From Haloarcula halophila (GTDB lineage: Archaea > Halobacteriota > Halobacteria > Halobacteriales > Haloarculaceae): a DNA stretch of 64,000 nucleotides. A program made the translations under genes and the position numbers. Shown in pieces: positions 16,722 through 29,587 of the stretch. Below the pieces are notes generated by a model. It had not been told where the DNA came from and did no database searches. It worked only from the letters and a program-made list of their open reading frames with translations. The stretch's first letter is position 1; every line of letters begins with the position of its first letter. The stretch is from positions 868,001 through 932,000 of the forward strand of contig NZ_CP119559.1 in assembly GCF_029278565.1 (NCBI RefSeq), read 5' to 3'.

Positions 16722-17564
16722 CTATCGGGACGGCCGTATCCGGACCCGTATCCCAGCGGGGTCGGTCGCCACGAACCCCTCCTCAGCGGACTCGCTGTCG
16801 TATCCAGACTCGGAGAGCCGTCGACGGACCTCCGCAAGCGCCCCCTCGGGAACACGGAGTTCGTACCACGCGACCCCGCGTCCCCCGCCCGGTCCCGACC
16901 GCGCGTGCCAGACGTTGGCTCCGACGTGGTGGTGATACGATCCGGCTGCCAGAAAACAGGCCCCGGGGGCGCTCGCGCGGAGATTCATCCCGAGGCCGTC
17001 GGCGTAGAACGACCGCGTCGCGTCGAGGTCGGCGACTTCGAGGTGAACGTGTCCGATATCCGTTCCGACGGGGACCGAGGAAGCGCCGTCGCTCGCACCC
17101 TCGACGCCCGCGCGGTCCAACCGATCGGTCCCCATCCGGACGGTCCCGTCGTCGTGTTCCTCCCACTGTGTTCGCGGACGATCACAGTAGATCTCGACAC
17201 CGTTTCCCTCGGGATCGGTGAGATACAACGCCTCGCTCACGTGGTGGTCCGACGCCCCGTCGAGCCGTGCCGTCCGTTCGATCCGTTCGAGTGCAGCACC
17301 CAACGCCGTCCGTGACGGGACCCGAACGGCGAAGTGGTACAACCCGGTCTCGGTTGCCCCTCGCTCGGGGGCGTCGGGGTCCGCGTGGAGTTCGAGCAGT
17401 GGCGTCTCACTGTCACCGAGGACGACGCGGCCGTCGTCCCGTGTTTGGACCGTCAACCCGACCGTCTCGGTGTAGAACGCCGACACTCGGTCACAGTCGG
17501 TCACGGTGAGGGCAACCCGACCGACTGCTGTCTCCGACGGGAGTTGCGGGCTGTCGGCAGCCAT
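16722..17564 (-). CDS. VOC-superfamily protein, catechol-2,3-dioxygenase (CatE) like
   Basis: 280 residues from ATG 17564; the longer frame upstream lacks family similarity. There are two tandem VOC modules. The first ends in DPEGNGVEIYCDRP. The second begins GHVHLEVADLDATRSFY and continues through YHHHVGANVW, matching CatE/YfiE proteins. The final VOC strand of module two reads DPAGIRVRI, so the usual Glu metal ligand is Arg there, while module one keeps Glu. A ring-cleaving or related metal-dependent reaction is inferred. Divergent from the GH3 gene with 79 bases between starts. Confidence 0.85.
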   Translation of the reverse strand: MAADSPQLPSETAVGRVALTVTDCDRVSAFYTETVGLTVQTRDDGRVVLGDSETPLLELHADPDAPERGATETGLYHFAVRVPSRTALGAALERIERTARLDGASDHHVSEALYLTDPEGNGVEIYCDRPRTQWEEHDDGTVRMGTDRLDRAGVEGASDGASSVPVGTDIGHVHLEVADLDATRSFYADGLGMNLRASAPGACFLAAGSYHHHVGANVWHARSGPGGGRGVAWYELRVPEGALAEVRRRLSESGYDSESAEEGFVATDPAGIRVRIRPSR

Positions 17565-17643
17565 ACCCTCCGCTATGCCGTCCAGCCGGGTGAAGCTGCC
17601 GCCCGACAGAACTGTTATTCCACAGCAGTCCGAACCGCGACCA

Positions 17644-19752
17644 ATGCAGTCGTCTCGCGATATCGACGCGCTCGTATCAGCTCTCACCCGGAGCGAAAAG
17701 CTCTCGCTCGTCTGTGGGACTGTCGACCCCGAGGGGACGGCGACGGGCTACCTCGCCGGTGTCGACCGTCTCGATATCCCGCCGTTCCACCTCGTCGACG
17801 GACCACTGGGCGTCCGTGCGGAGGGCGAGCGTGCGACGGCGTTTCCGGCCTCGATCGCGACCGCTGCCTCGTTCGATCCGGACCTCGGCCACGACCAGGG
17901 ACGGGCGATGGCCCGTGAGGCGACCGCGCTCGGGCAGGACGCCCTGCTCGCGCCCGGCGTGAACATCGTCCGGGTGCCACAGTGTGGCCGGAACTTCGAA
18001 TATCTCTCAGAAGACCCCGTCCTCGCGGGAGATGTCGGTGCGGCACTCGTCTCCGGGATCGAATCTACCGGCGTCCTCGCGACGGTCAAACACTTCGTCG
18101 CCAACAATCAGGAGTCCGCGCGCACGAGCGTCAGTGCGGAGGTCGACGAACGGACACTCCGTGAGTTGTACCTGCCGCCGTTCCGGGCAGCCGTCGACGC
18201 CGGTGTCGGATCGGTGATGACCGGATACAACAGAGTCAACGGGAGCTACATGAGCGACCACGCCGAACTCGTCGGCGACGTCCTGAAAGATGAATGGGGT
18301 TTCGACGGTTACGTCGTCTCGGACTGGTACGGGCTGGCGACCACCGTCGGCGCCGCGACCGCCGGCCTCGATCTGGAGATGCCCGGCGTCGCGCTCGATA
18401 CGGAGACCAGCAACGACGACGGCTCGCTCGACGAGTTCGAATGGCCCGACGGAATCCCCGACGCGACCCACGCCGGTCTGTTCGGTGAGCCGCTATCGGC
18501 AGCGATCGACGAGGGGGCCGTTCCGCCAGACCGTCTCGACGACATGGTCCGACGCGTCCTCGGCGGGATGGCCCGGACCGGCCTGCTCGGTGACGGTTCC
18601 GTGCGTGCCGACGGCGCACTCGATACGCCTGCCCACCGTGCCCTCGCGACCCGCGTGGCGACTCGTGGAACCGTCCTTCTGGAGAACGACGGCGTCCTAC
18701 CACTTGCGGACGGTACGGACATCGCGGTCATCGGTCCACACGTCACCGAACCGAAACTCGGTGGCGGTGGCTCCTCCGAGACGACTCCGTTCGAGGCGAC
18801 GACCCCTGCCGAGGGCCTCTCAGAACGGGCCGACGGCACTGTCACCGTCACCCACGGGATTCCGGAGATCGAGAGCGTCTCGCTGTTCGATTTGCTCCCG
18901 TTCGTCGAAGGCGGCCACGACGAGGGCGAATGGAACGACGAGGACCACGACCGCTCCATGGACACCGCCGTCGAAGCGGCCGCGGCAGCCGACGTAGCCG
19001 TGGTGTTCGTCCGCGACGCGACGACCGAGGGGAAGGACCGAGATTCGCTGTCGCTCCCGGGTCAACAGGACGAACTGATCGAGGCCGTCGCGGCCGCCAA
19101 CGATCGGACGGTCGTCGTCGTCCGCTCGGGCGGCCCCGTCGAGCTGCCCTGGCGCGACGACGTCGCCGCGATCCTCGAAGCGTGGTATCCCGGCCAGGCC
19201 GACGGCGACGCAGCCGCGGCAGTCCTCTACGGCGATTCCGACCCCGGCGGCCGTCTCCCCGTGACGTTCGCGCCAGCCGAAGACTATCCGGCGACCGACG
19301 AGCGGCAGTTCCCGGGCGTCGACGGATCGGCCCACTACGACGAAGGGGTCTTCGTCGGCTACCGCCACTTCGACCGGACCGACACCGCTCCCACCTATCC
19401 GTTCGGCCACGGCCACTCCTACGCGACCTTCGAGTACCGGAGTGTGACCGAAACTGACGACGGTATCGAAGTCACCGTCGAGAACACGTCGGATCGACCC
19501 GGACGCGAGGTCGTCCAGGCGTACGTGCGACCCCCGGCCTCGCCCGTCGAGCGGCCACTCCGAGAGCTGGCCGCCTTCGAGTCGATCGAACTCGACGCCG
19601 GCGAATCGAGATCGCTGTCGCTGTCGCTCGACGAACTCGCACGCTCCTACTACGATCCCGACGACGGATGGGTCGTCGACGACGGCCCACACACTGTCGA
19701 GATCGGCCGATCGGCACGGGACGTTCGGCTCACCGTCGAGTACGACGGGTAA
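17644..19752 (+). CDS. Glycoside hydrolase family 3, beta-glucosidase-like, cytoplasmic
   Basis: 702 residues from ATG 17644. GH3 N-terminal barrel: IPPFHLVDGPLGVR, VKHFVANNQE, then nucleophile Asp227 in VVSDWYG. The C-terminal alpha/beta sandwich begins near RGTVLLENDGVLPL, with FVRDATTEGKDRDSL and WYPGQADGDAAA. A fibronectin-III-like tail follows (GHGHSYATFEYRS). No Tat or Sec signal, unlike the GH3 gene at 34665-37237, so it likely acts on imported oligosaccharides. A retaining beta-glucosidase or beta-xylosidase activity is typical of the family; the exact sugar is not readable. Confidence 0.93.
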   Translation: MQSSRDIDALVSALTRSEKLSLVCGTVDPEGTATGYLAGVDRLDIPPFHLVDGPLGVRAEGERATAFPASIATAASFDPDLGHDQGRAMAREATALGQDALLAPGVNIVRVPQCGRNFEYLSEDPVLAGDVGAALVSGIESTGVLATVKHFVANNQESARTSVSAEVDERTLRELYLPPFRAAVDAGVGSVMTGYNRVNGSYMSDHAELVGDVLKDEWGFDGYVVSDWYGLATTVGAATAGLDLEMPGVALDTETSNDDGSLDEFEWPDGIPDATHAGLFGEPLSAAIDEGAVPPDRLDDMVRRVLGGMARTGLLGDGSVRADGALDTPAHRALATRVATRGTVLLENDGVLPLADGTDIAVIGPHVTEPKLGGGGSSETTPFEATTPAEGLSERADGTVTVTHGIPEIESVSLFDLLPFVEGGHDEGEWNDEDHDRSMDTAVEAAAAADVAVVFVRDATTEGKDRDSLSLPGQQDELIEAVAAANDRTVVVVRSGGPVELPWRDDVAAILEAWYPGQADGDAAAAVLYGDSDPGGRLPVTFAPAEDYPATDERQFPGVDGSAHYDEGVFVGYRHFDRTDTAPTYPFGHGHSYATFEYRSVTETDDGIEVTVENTSDRPGREVVQAYVRPPASPVERPLRELAAFESIELDAGESRSLSLSLDELARSYYDPDDGWVVDDGPHTVEIGRSARDVRLTVEYDG

Positions 19753-19849
19753 TCGACGACCCCGCTTCCAACGCGACTTCGAGCGCCCGTTCTCGGTCGA
19801 ATCCAGTGGCTTCCCGTATGTCTCTCAGGAGAAGCGTTGCCACTCCCCG

Positions 19850-19900
19850 AAAAACGACGAAAAACCCACCGGCGAGAGCAATTCCTCTCTTCGGTGGGTT
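19850..19900 (-). terminator. rRNA operon terminator
   Basis: Downstream of 5S on the minus strand lies a stem AACCCACC (19893-19900) with GGTGGGTT (19863-19870), followed by two T-runs (TTTTTCGTCGTTTTT). This is what an archaeal intrinsic terminator looks like. No tRNA-Cys gene is seen after 5S in the 160 bases before the GH3 gene. Confidence 0.75.
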
Positions 19901-19916
19901 ATGAATAGGTATGAAT

Positions 19917-20038
19917 GGTGGCGGCGAACCGCGTTTCCCAGAGGCTCGCGCACTCCAGTACTCCCCGGAACGCTGGTGAGCTTATCTTCCGTGTTCGGGA
20001 TGGGTACGGGAGGCAACCTCACCGCTATGGCCGCCTAA
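19917..20038 (-). rRNA. rrf: 5S ribosomal RNA
   Basis: 122 bases on the minus strand from TTAGGCGGCC to CGCCGCCACC. These ends pair as helix I, and the internal CCCGTACCCATCCCGAAC block is typical of haloarchaeal 5S. It is last in the 16S-23S-5S operon. Confidence 0.95.
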
Positions 20039-20090
20039 CGCCGACTCGTGGAGTCGAACCACGATGATGTACCGCTGTCGGTCGGGGTCG

Positions 20091-20137
20091 ATCGTGTGTG
20101 TCCGTGCGATCCAGATTGCGCCTGGACTCGTTCAGTC
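20091..20137 (-). other. 3' arm of the 23S rRNA processing stem
   Basis: On the minus strand the segment beginning GACTGAACGAGTCCAG and continuing through CTGGATCGCACG is complementary to the segment just 5' of 23S (23114-23157). Together they form the long precursor helix around 23S. Unequal internal sequences between the two pairing blocks allow a bulge-helix-bulge of the kind cut by the archaeal splicing endonuclease. Confidence 0.8.
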
Positions 20138-20179
20138 TACCAACGATTGGTGACTTTCGAGTCACAGTGCGTATGATTA

Positions 20180-23091
<2,912 letters not shown>

Positions 23092-23460
23092 CGTCGTTGT
23101 GACTCGTTAGTTAGAACTGAACGAGTCCAGTGGACGCCTGGATCGCACGTACACACGGTTTCATACTCGCCCCCAAGGTGGAGATGGTAGGCGAATCGAC
23201 CCTTCCCAATCGCGGTTTCACCCGGATTGGTGCATCAGTCGTCGTACCACGTTCGAACACTGTGTCCCACTTAAGGGGCACGGTTCGAACCCGGTACGTC
23301 GTACGGACCTGTCGGGAGTTGCACCCGACACCCCGCGAGGGGTATCCGCCTCGGATAGGTCTCGTGAGCCCAGCGGGCCCATACAGTCGGCGCTTGCCGA
23401 CAAGCGGTGGCAAAGCCACCAACTACGTGGGCTGGGGCAAGGCCCCAGTCCCGTTCTGTA
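23092..23460 (-). other. 16S-23S internal spacer, no canonical tRNA-Ala
   Basis: 369 bases. It holds the 3' arm of the 16S processing stem (23364-23387), the 5' arm of the 23S processing stem (23114-23157) and two strong hairpins between them (CCCC-TCGC-GGGG, GTCGGG-TGCAACT-CCCGAC). Many haloarchaeal spacers encode tRNA-Ala(UGC). I find no anticodon arm with UGC and no complete cloverleaf here. Confidence 0.7.
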
Positions 23461-24932
<1,472 letters not shown>

Positions 24933-25522
24933 GTGCTGACTGAGTCAGCGGCGGGCGTTGCGCGATGCAACGTATGAGTGTGGTATCACTCCGTCGGAAG
25001 CGTAACACACTGGAAGAATCCAGTGTTGACTGTATGGGTCCGTGGGCTCACATCAGATTCCATCTTGACGGCGGACCGCAGGGGTGGAATCCTCATACTT
25101 TCGAGAGCGATCGCGTTCGCGAGGCGAACGCATTTGCGCTCTCTGCGAGCGGTCCGAGAGTGACCACGGACCGTGTCGCCCCGGGCGCCCCGGTGCGACC
25201 TTCGCATTCCATCCGATGGGAGGGGTACATATAAATGACTCGTCTCGGAGCCGCCCTGAGTCGACCCCACACAGCACATGCGTGACGTGACTCCGTCACA
25301 CACCGAATCGCAAGACAGCGGCGTCTTGTCTCCCGGTAATATAATATCTATTATACCACTCGTCGGAATACGAGGGCGAGTGGTGTCCCGTCTGGCCCTA
25401 TTGAGCGGTCAATAGCCGACCGGAGTGCGCCCGAATCCGCGGGCGCACCAGCCGGTCGGTGTCCGGGACGGGGAACGGAGCTATCGCTCGCCGGTGAGAA
25501 AACAGTGAGAACCGCGGTCCGA
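24933..25522 (-). promoter_or_regulatory. rRNA leader and promoter region
   Basis: No protein gene. The 5' arm of the 16S processing stem is at 25029-25051, complementary to 23364-23387. A hairpin ACACTGGA-AGAA-TCCAGTGT lies at 25007-25026. One promoter has a minus-strand box ATTTATATG (25228-25236) followed by GTACCCC and TGCGAA about 25 bases on, as in the repeated rRNA promoters of Halobacterium. A second AT-rich box, TATAATAGATATTATATT, lies at 25339-25356. An inverted repeat ACCACTCG/CGAGTGGT (25355-25384) may end eIF1A transcription. Confidence 0.7.
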
Positions 25523-25819
25523 TTATGCAGTCAGGGAGTCGATGTGGCCTTCGGCACGGAGCTGGTCGGCGTCCTGCCCCTCGTAGCGCCACTCGATGTT
25601 TGCCTTCTCGTCCTGCCAGTCCCACGGTTCGGCGATCACGATGTCGCCCTCGTTGATCCAGGTCCGGAACTTCATCCGGCCAGGAATTCGACCCATACGG
25701 TTCTCACCGTCTTCGCACTGGATTCTAACGTGGTTGCCGCCGTTGTGTTCGGTTACGACTGCGAACAGCTCGTCTGTCGAGGGCATCCGGAGGTTCCGTC
25801 GCCCAGAAGTTTCGCTCAT
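25523..25819 (-). CDS. eif1A: Translation initiation factor eIF1A (aIF1A)
   Basis: 98 residues from ATG 25819 ([14 protein letters not shown]). An OB-fold of the S1-like type: [56 protein letters not shown]. It binds the small subunit A site and, with eIF1 and eIF2, promotes start-codon selection. The length matches archaeal homologues, and the upstream in-frame extension lacks conserved character. It is transcribed toward the rRNA operon, about 590 bases before 16S. Confidence 0.96.
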   Translation of the reverse strand: MSETSGRRNLRMPSTDELFAVVTEHNGGNHVRIQCEDGENRMGRIPGRMKFRTWINEGDIVIAEPWDWQDEKANIEWRYEGQDADQLRAEGHIDSLTA

Positions 25820-25945
25820 ACCATTAGTAGGGGGGCCTACCGTATAAGTCGACTGAGAGTCCCGATAACGAGTCCCATGCCGGGCGGTGTCCATAGAGCT
25901 CGCGCTCTCAGCTGAGTGAATGAGTGTACGGGCCGCGAAAAGCGC

Positions 25946-26182
25946 TCAGTCGGCGGCCAGAGTCCGGGTCTCGTCGCTTTCGGCTGCCATATCGTTGATG
26001 ATCCCGTCGGCGAGAGCAAACACGGCGTCCTTGTGGTCCGTCTTGGACTTGTGGATCGATGTCGGCTTGACACCCAGTGTGGCGTACTCGTCGTGCTGGA
26101 CCTCGGTTTCGCTCTCTTCCTCGTAGTGGACCTGTACCTGTGCAAGAAGGCTGTGCAGGTGAATGAGCTCCTGTTTACGCAT
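25946..26182 (-). CDS. UPF0058 family protein
   Basis: 78 residues from ATG 26182 (MRKQELIHLHSLLAQV), the typical start of UPF0058 proteins found across haloarchaea and methanogens. Small, acidic and helical; function unknown. The TSIHKSKTDHKDAVFALA stretch is the conserved C-terminal part. Confidence 0.9.
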   Translation of the reverse strand: MRKQELIHLHSLLAQVQVHYEEESETEVQHDEYATLGVKPTSIHKSKTDHKDAVFALADGIINDMAAESDETRTLAAD

Positions 26183-26522
26183 GGATGCGAAGAGATAAAA
26201 CACGAGGGCTTATAGTAGTGTCTCGCTACGTGTTACCACACCAAGGACAGTTTGTGCATCAGTTGTCACTGGCACAAATGAATGGTGTGGCCGATATCAG
26301 AACTCGTGAGAAACGGTCGGAGTCCATGAGAAGGGCGTGTAGCCCGAACGAGCCGTGTTCCGGGTGCCGATGACCGGCGTCGAGTCCGGACAGCAGTGAC
26401 GAATCCGTCTGGCGATGAGTCCGGCCGGCCACAGCGCCGACAGACGGGGTCGTCGCTCGCCACCGTCGACGAATACACGACGGTCCCGAGAGCGTTTGTA
26501 TCTGGGTCCCGCAGAGACGGGT
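26183..26522. promoter_or_regulatory. Intergenic region between UPF0058 and moeA1
   Basis: 340 bases with no supported gene. The first 40 bases are AT-rich (AGAGATAAAACAC, CTTATAGTAG) and probably carry the UPF0058 promoter. The rest is GC-rich; several frames are open but none looks like a family I know. A TTTGTATC box near 26490 could drive moeA1, which would then be leaderless or nearly so. Confidence 0.4.
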
Positions 26523-27740
26523 ATGCACGACGAGGATCGGCGGACTGCGGGCTTCAAACGGAAGACCCGCGTCGAGGCGGCACGAACGGCGTTTCACGGG
26601 GAGATTACTCCACTCTCCCGAACCGAGCGGGTCCCCGTGAGACAGGCCGACGAGCGGGTACTGGCGACCGGGATCGATGCGGACCGTCCGATCCCACACT
26701 ACGCGCGGGCGGCGATGGACGGCTACGCGCTCAGAGCGGCCGACACCCACGACGCGAGCGAGCGGTCCCCGGTGCGGCTCACAGTCGGGGACCAGCCCGG
26801 CACCGGACAGGCTACCAAAGTCCACACCGGCAGCGTCCTTCCCGACGGGGCCGATGCCGTAATCAAAGTCGAGGAGACGGACCGACGTGAGGGGGACATC
26901 GACGTGTTCAGTTCGGTCGCGAGCGGGACCAACGTCGGTCCAGTCGGCGAAGACATCGAGGCCGGCCAGCGGCTCTACGACGAGGGAACACAACTCCGTC
27001 CGTCGGATCTGGGGCTGGTGAAAGGGACCGGCTACGACGACGTGGCGGTCTACGAACGACCGCGCGTGAGCGTGATCCCGACGGGCGAGGAACTCGTCCA
27101 GACCGACCCCGAACCCGGCGAGATCGTCGAGACGAACGGACAGACCGTCGCACAGTACGTCGAGCGCTGGGGCGGCGTCGCGACGGACAGGTCGATCGTC
27201 ACCGACGACCTCGACGCGCTCCGGGCGGCGATCAGCCGCGATACCGACCACGACATCGTGGTGACGACCGGCGGTTCCTCGGTCGGCGAACGCGACCTCC
27301 TTCCGGAAGTCGTCGACGGCCTCGGCGACGTGATCGTCCACGGTGTCGCACTGAAACCCGGCCACCCGGTCGCGCTGGGCGTCGTCGACGGGACGCCGGT
27401 TCTGAACCTCCCGGGCTATCCGGTCGCCTGTATCGTCACCGCCGTCCAGTTCCTCCGGCCGGCACTCAGGCGGGTCGGTCACATGCCGGTTCGCGGACCG
27501 CCCACGACGACAGCGCGGCTGACGCGGAAGATCACGAGCGAACCCGGGACACGGAGCTACGCCCGTGTGACCCTCGACGAGACTGACGAGGGAGCGACCG
27601 CGACCCCGGTCCGGAGCGGCGGTGCGGGCGTCCTCTCTAGTGTCGCGCTCGCGGACGGCTGGGTCGTCGTCCCGGAGTCGACGGAGGGCTACGCCGAAGG
27701 CGAGACGGTCACGGTCGAACACTGGGAGTGGTCGCGATGA
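26523..27740 (+). CDS. moeA1: Molybdopterin molybdenumtransferase MoeA
   Basis: 405 residues. MoeA domains are in order: the N-terminal substrate region with RVLATGIDADRPIPHYARAA and MDGYAL, GSVLPDGADAVIKVEE, then the MoCF-binding domain with VSVIPTGEEL, ETNGQTVAQ, VTTGGSSVGERD, KPGHPVALG and LPGYPVACI. The C-terminal beta domain completes the fold. It inserts molybdate into adenylated molybdopterin. ATG 26523 gives the usual N-terminus. The stop overlaps the next moeA as ATGA. The product supplies cofactor for Mo enzymes such as the operon at 1-5906. Confidence 0.95.
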   Translation: MHDEDRRTAGFKRKTRVEAARTAFHGEITPLSRTERVPVRQADERVLATGIDADRPIPHYARAAMDGYALRAADTHDASERSPVRLTVGDQPGTGQATKVHTGSVLPDGADAVIKVEETDRREGDIDVFSSVASGTNVGPVGEDIEAGQRLYDEGTQLRPSDLGLVKGTGYDDVAVYERPRVSVIPTGEELVQTDPEPGEIVETNGQTVAQYVERWGGVATDRSIVTDDLDALRAAISRDTDHDIVVTTGGSSVGERDLLPEVVDGLGDVIVHGVALKPGHPVALGVVDGTPVLNLPGYPVACIVTAVQFLRPALRRVGHMPVRGPPTTTARLTRKITSEPGTRSYARVTLDETDEGATATPVRSGGAGVLSSVALADGWVVVPESTEGYAEGETVTVEHWEWSR

Positions 27741-29581
27741 GCGACCGTCGGGAGTTCCGGGATCTGGCTTCGCCCGAGCGCGCACGCGAGGTCGTCGAGA
27801 ACCTATCGATCGATCCCGAACCGGAGACGGTCCCGCTATCGGAGGCACGGGGACGGGTCCTCGCCGAGCGCGTCGACGCGACGCTCGACGTCCCCGGCTT
27901 CGACCGGGCGAGTATGGATGGCTACGCAGTGCAGGCGAGCGATACGATCGGTGCGAGCGAGGCCGATCCGGTCGAACTCCCCGTGGCCGGGACCGTCCAC
28001 GCGGGGGAGGAGCCAGCAGTCACTGTCCAGGAGGGGACGGCCGCCGAGATCTCGACCGGTGCCGTGATGCCGCCGGGGGCCGACGCTGTCGTGGTCGTCG
28101 AGCGGACCGACGAGACGGACAACGGCGTCGCCGTACGGACGGCCGTCACGCCGGGCGAGAACGTGATGGTCGCCGGGGCGGACATCGCGGCCGGTGCGCG
28201 TGCGCTCGGCCCTGGTACTGAACTCACTGCTCGCGAGATCGGACTGCTGTCGGCGCTGGGCGTCGACGCGGTACCGGTCCGTGGCCGCCCGCGGGTCGGG
28301 ATCATCTCGACCGGCGACGAACTCGTCCGTCCGGGTGAGACTGTCGACAGTGCCGTGGGAGAGATCTACGACGTCAACAGTTACACGATCGCGGCCGGCG
28401 TCGAGGAGGCCGGCGGTGAGCCAGTGGTCTATCCCCACGCTGGCGACGACTTCACGGAGATGGAGCGGTTGCTCCACGAGGCCGCAGACGAGTGTGACCT
28501 CGTGCTCTCCTCGGGGTCGACGAGCGCCAGCGCCGTCGACGTGATCTATCGCGTCATCGAGGAGCGCGGCGACCTCCGTCTCCACGGGGTCGCGATCAAA
28601 CCCGGGAAGCCGATGCTGGTCGGAACTATCGGGGACGCAGCGTACGTCGGTCTCCCGGGGTATCCGGTGTCGGCACTGACGATCTTCCGGACGTTCGTCG
28701 CACCGCGACTGCGTTCGGCGGCCGGGCTGGCCGAGCCCCGGACGGCGACGGTCACCGGGACGATGGCCGTCCGGGAGCGCAGCCAGGAGGGGCGCCACCG
28801 GTTGGTCCCCGTCGGACTGGTCGAGACCACGGCGGGCGAGACGCTGGTGTACCCGGTCGACAAGGGGAGCGGCGCGACGACGAGTCTCGTCGAGGCCGAC
28901 GGGACCGTGACCGTCGACGCCGACACGGAGTACCTGGCCGCCGACGAGCGCGTCACCGTCACACTGTTCTCCCCGTCAGTCCGTCCGCCGACGCTGCTTG
29001 GGGTCGGTGAGGACGATCCGACGCTGTCGGGGCTCCTCGATCGTCTGGAACGGCCGCGGTATCTCCCCGTGGGAACCCGCGAAGCGACTCGTCGCCTGGC
29101 GGACGGCGTCCCCGACGTCGCGGTCGTCAGCGGTCCCGAGGCCGTCCCCGAAGACGCGACGATCCTGGGTTCCTGGGAGCGGGAGTGGGGCCTCGTCGTG
29201 GCTCCCGAAGCCTCAGTCGCCGGACTCGCCGACCTCGTCGATGGAGAAGCCACGTTCGTCAACAGAGAGCGCGGCTCGGGCCTGCGTGCGAGCTTCGACG
29301 AGGCTCTGGACGCACTGGCAGCGGACCGCGGGGAGGAGCCGGCAGCGGTCAGGAGCGCCATCGACGGCTACGAACTGACGACGAAGGCCCACGAGAGTCC
29401 CCCACGTCGGGTGCGTTCCGGTGCTGCCGACGCGGGCCTCGGACTCGCGTCGACGGCCGAAACACTCGATCTGTCGTTCCGATCGCTGGGTACCGAGACC
29501 GTGACGGTACTGGCAAACCCCGACCGGACGGCGAAGCCGAGCGTCGAGCAGCTAGCGGACCTGCTCGGGGAGGAGGACTGA
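27737..29581 (+). CDS. moeA2: MoeA fused to a periplasmic-binding-protein-like domain
   Basis: 614 residues from ATG 27737 in the ATGA overlap. Residues 1 to about 400 are a complete MoeA: ASMDGYAVQA, AVMPPGADAVVVVE, VGIISTGDELV, DVNSYTIAAG, SSGSTSASAVD, KPGKPMLVG, LPGYPVSAL. The remaining 200 residues form a type 2 periplasmic-binding-like domain (PDVAVVSGPEAV, TFVNRERGSGLRASFDEAL, HESPPRRVRSGAADAGLGL), known in MoeA/ModE-like fusions and thought to sense molybdate or a related anion. Haloarchaea commonly carry both forms in tandem. Confidence 0.94.
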   Translation: MSDRREFRDLASPERAREVVENLSIDPEPETVPLSEARGRVLAERVDATLDVPGFDRASMDGYAVQASDTIGASEADPVELPVAGTVHAGEEPAVTVQEGTAAEISTGAVMPPGADAVVVVERTDETDNGVAVRTAVTPGENVMVAGADIAAGARALGPGTELTAREIGLLSALGVDAVPVRGRPRVGIISTGDELVRPGETVDSAVGEIYDVNSYTIAAGVEEAGGEPVVYPHAGDDFTEMERLLHEAADECDLVLSSGSTSASAVDVIYRVIEERGDLRLHGVAIKPGKPMLVGTIGDAAYVGLPGYPVSALTIFRTFVAPRLRSAAGLAEPRTATVTGTMAVRERSQEGRHRLVPVGLVETTAGETLVYPVDKGSGATTSLVEADGTVTVDADTEYLAADERVTVTLFSPSVRPPTLLGVGEDDPTLSGLLDRLERPRYLPVGTREATRRLADGVPDVAVVSGPEAVPEDATILGSWEREWGLVVAPEASVAGLADLVDGEATFVNRERGSGLRASFDEALDALAADRGEEPAAVRSAIDGYELTTKAHESPPRRVRSGAADAGLGLASTAETLDLSFRSLGTETVTVLANPDRTAKPSVEQLADLLGEED

Positions 29582-29587
29582 GAACCG

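Noticed and set aside
23300-23387. Possible tRNA in the 16S-23S spacer
   Set aside because: The GGGCCC-starting segment pairs better with the 16S leader as a processing stem; its supposed anticodon loop has five bases and the T-loop lacks the usual second T.
25337-25384. AT-rich quasi-palindrome and inverted repeat upstream of 16S as a replication origin
   Set aside because: No orc1/cdc6 gene or repeated origin-recognition boxes are nearby; an rRNA promoter and eIF1A terminator explain it.
26259-27848. Open frame of 529 codons antisense to moeA1
   Set aside because: Shadow of the moeA coding frame; low-complexity Arg-rich product and no motif.
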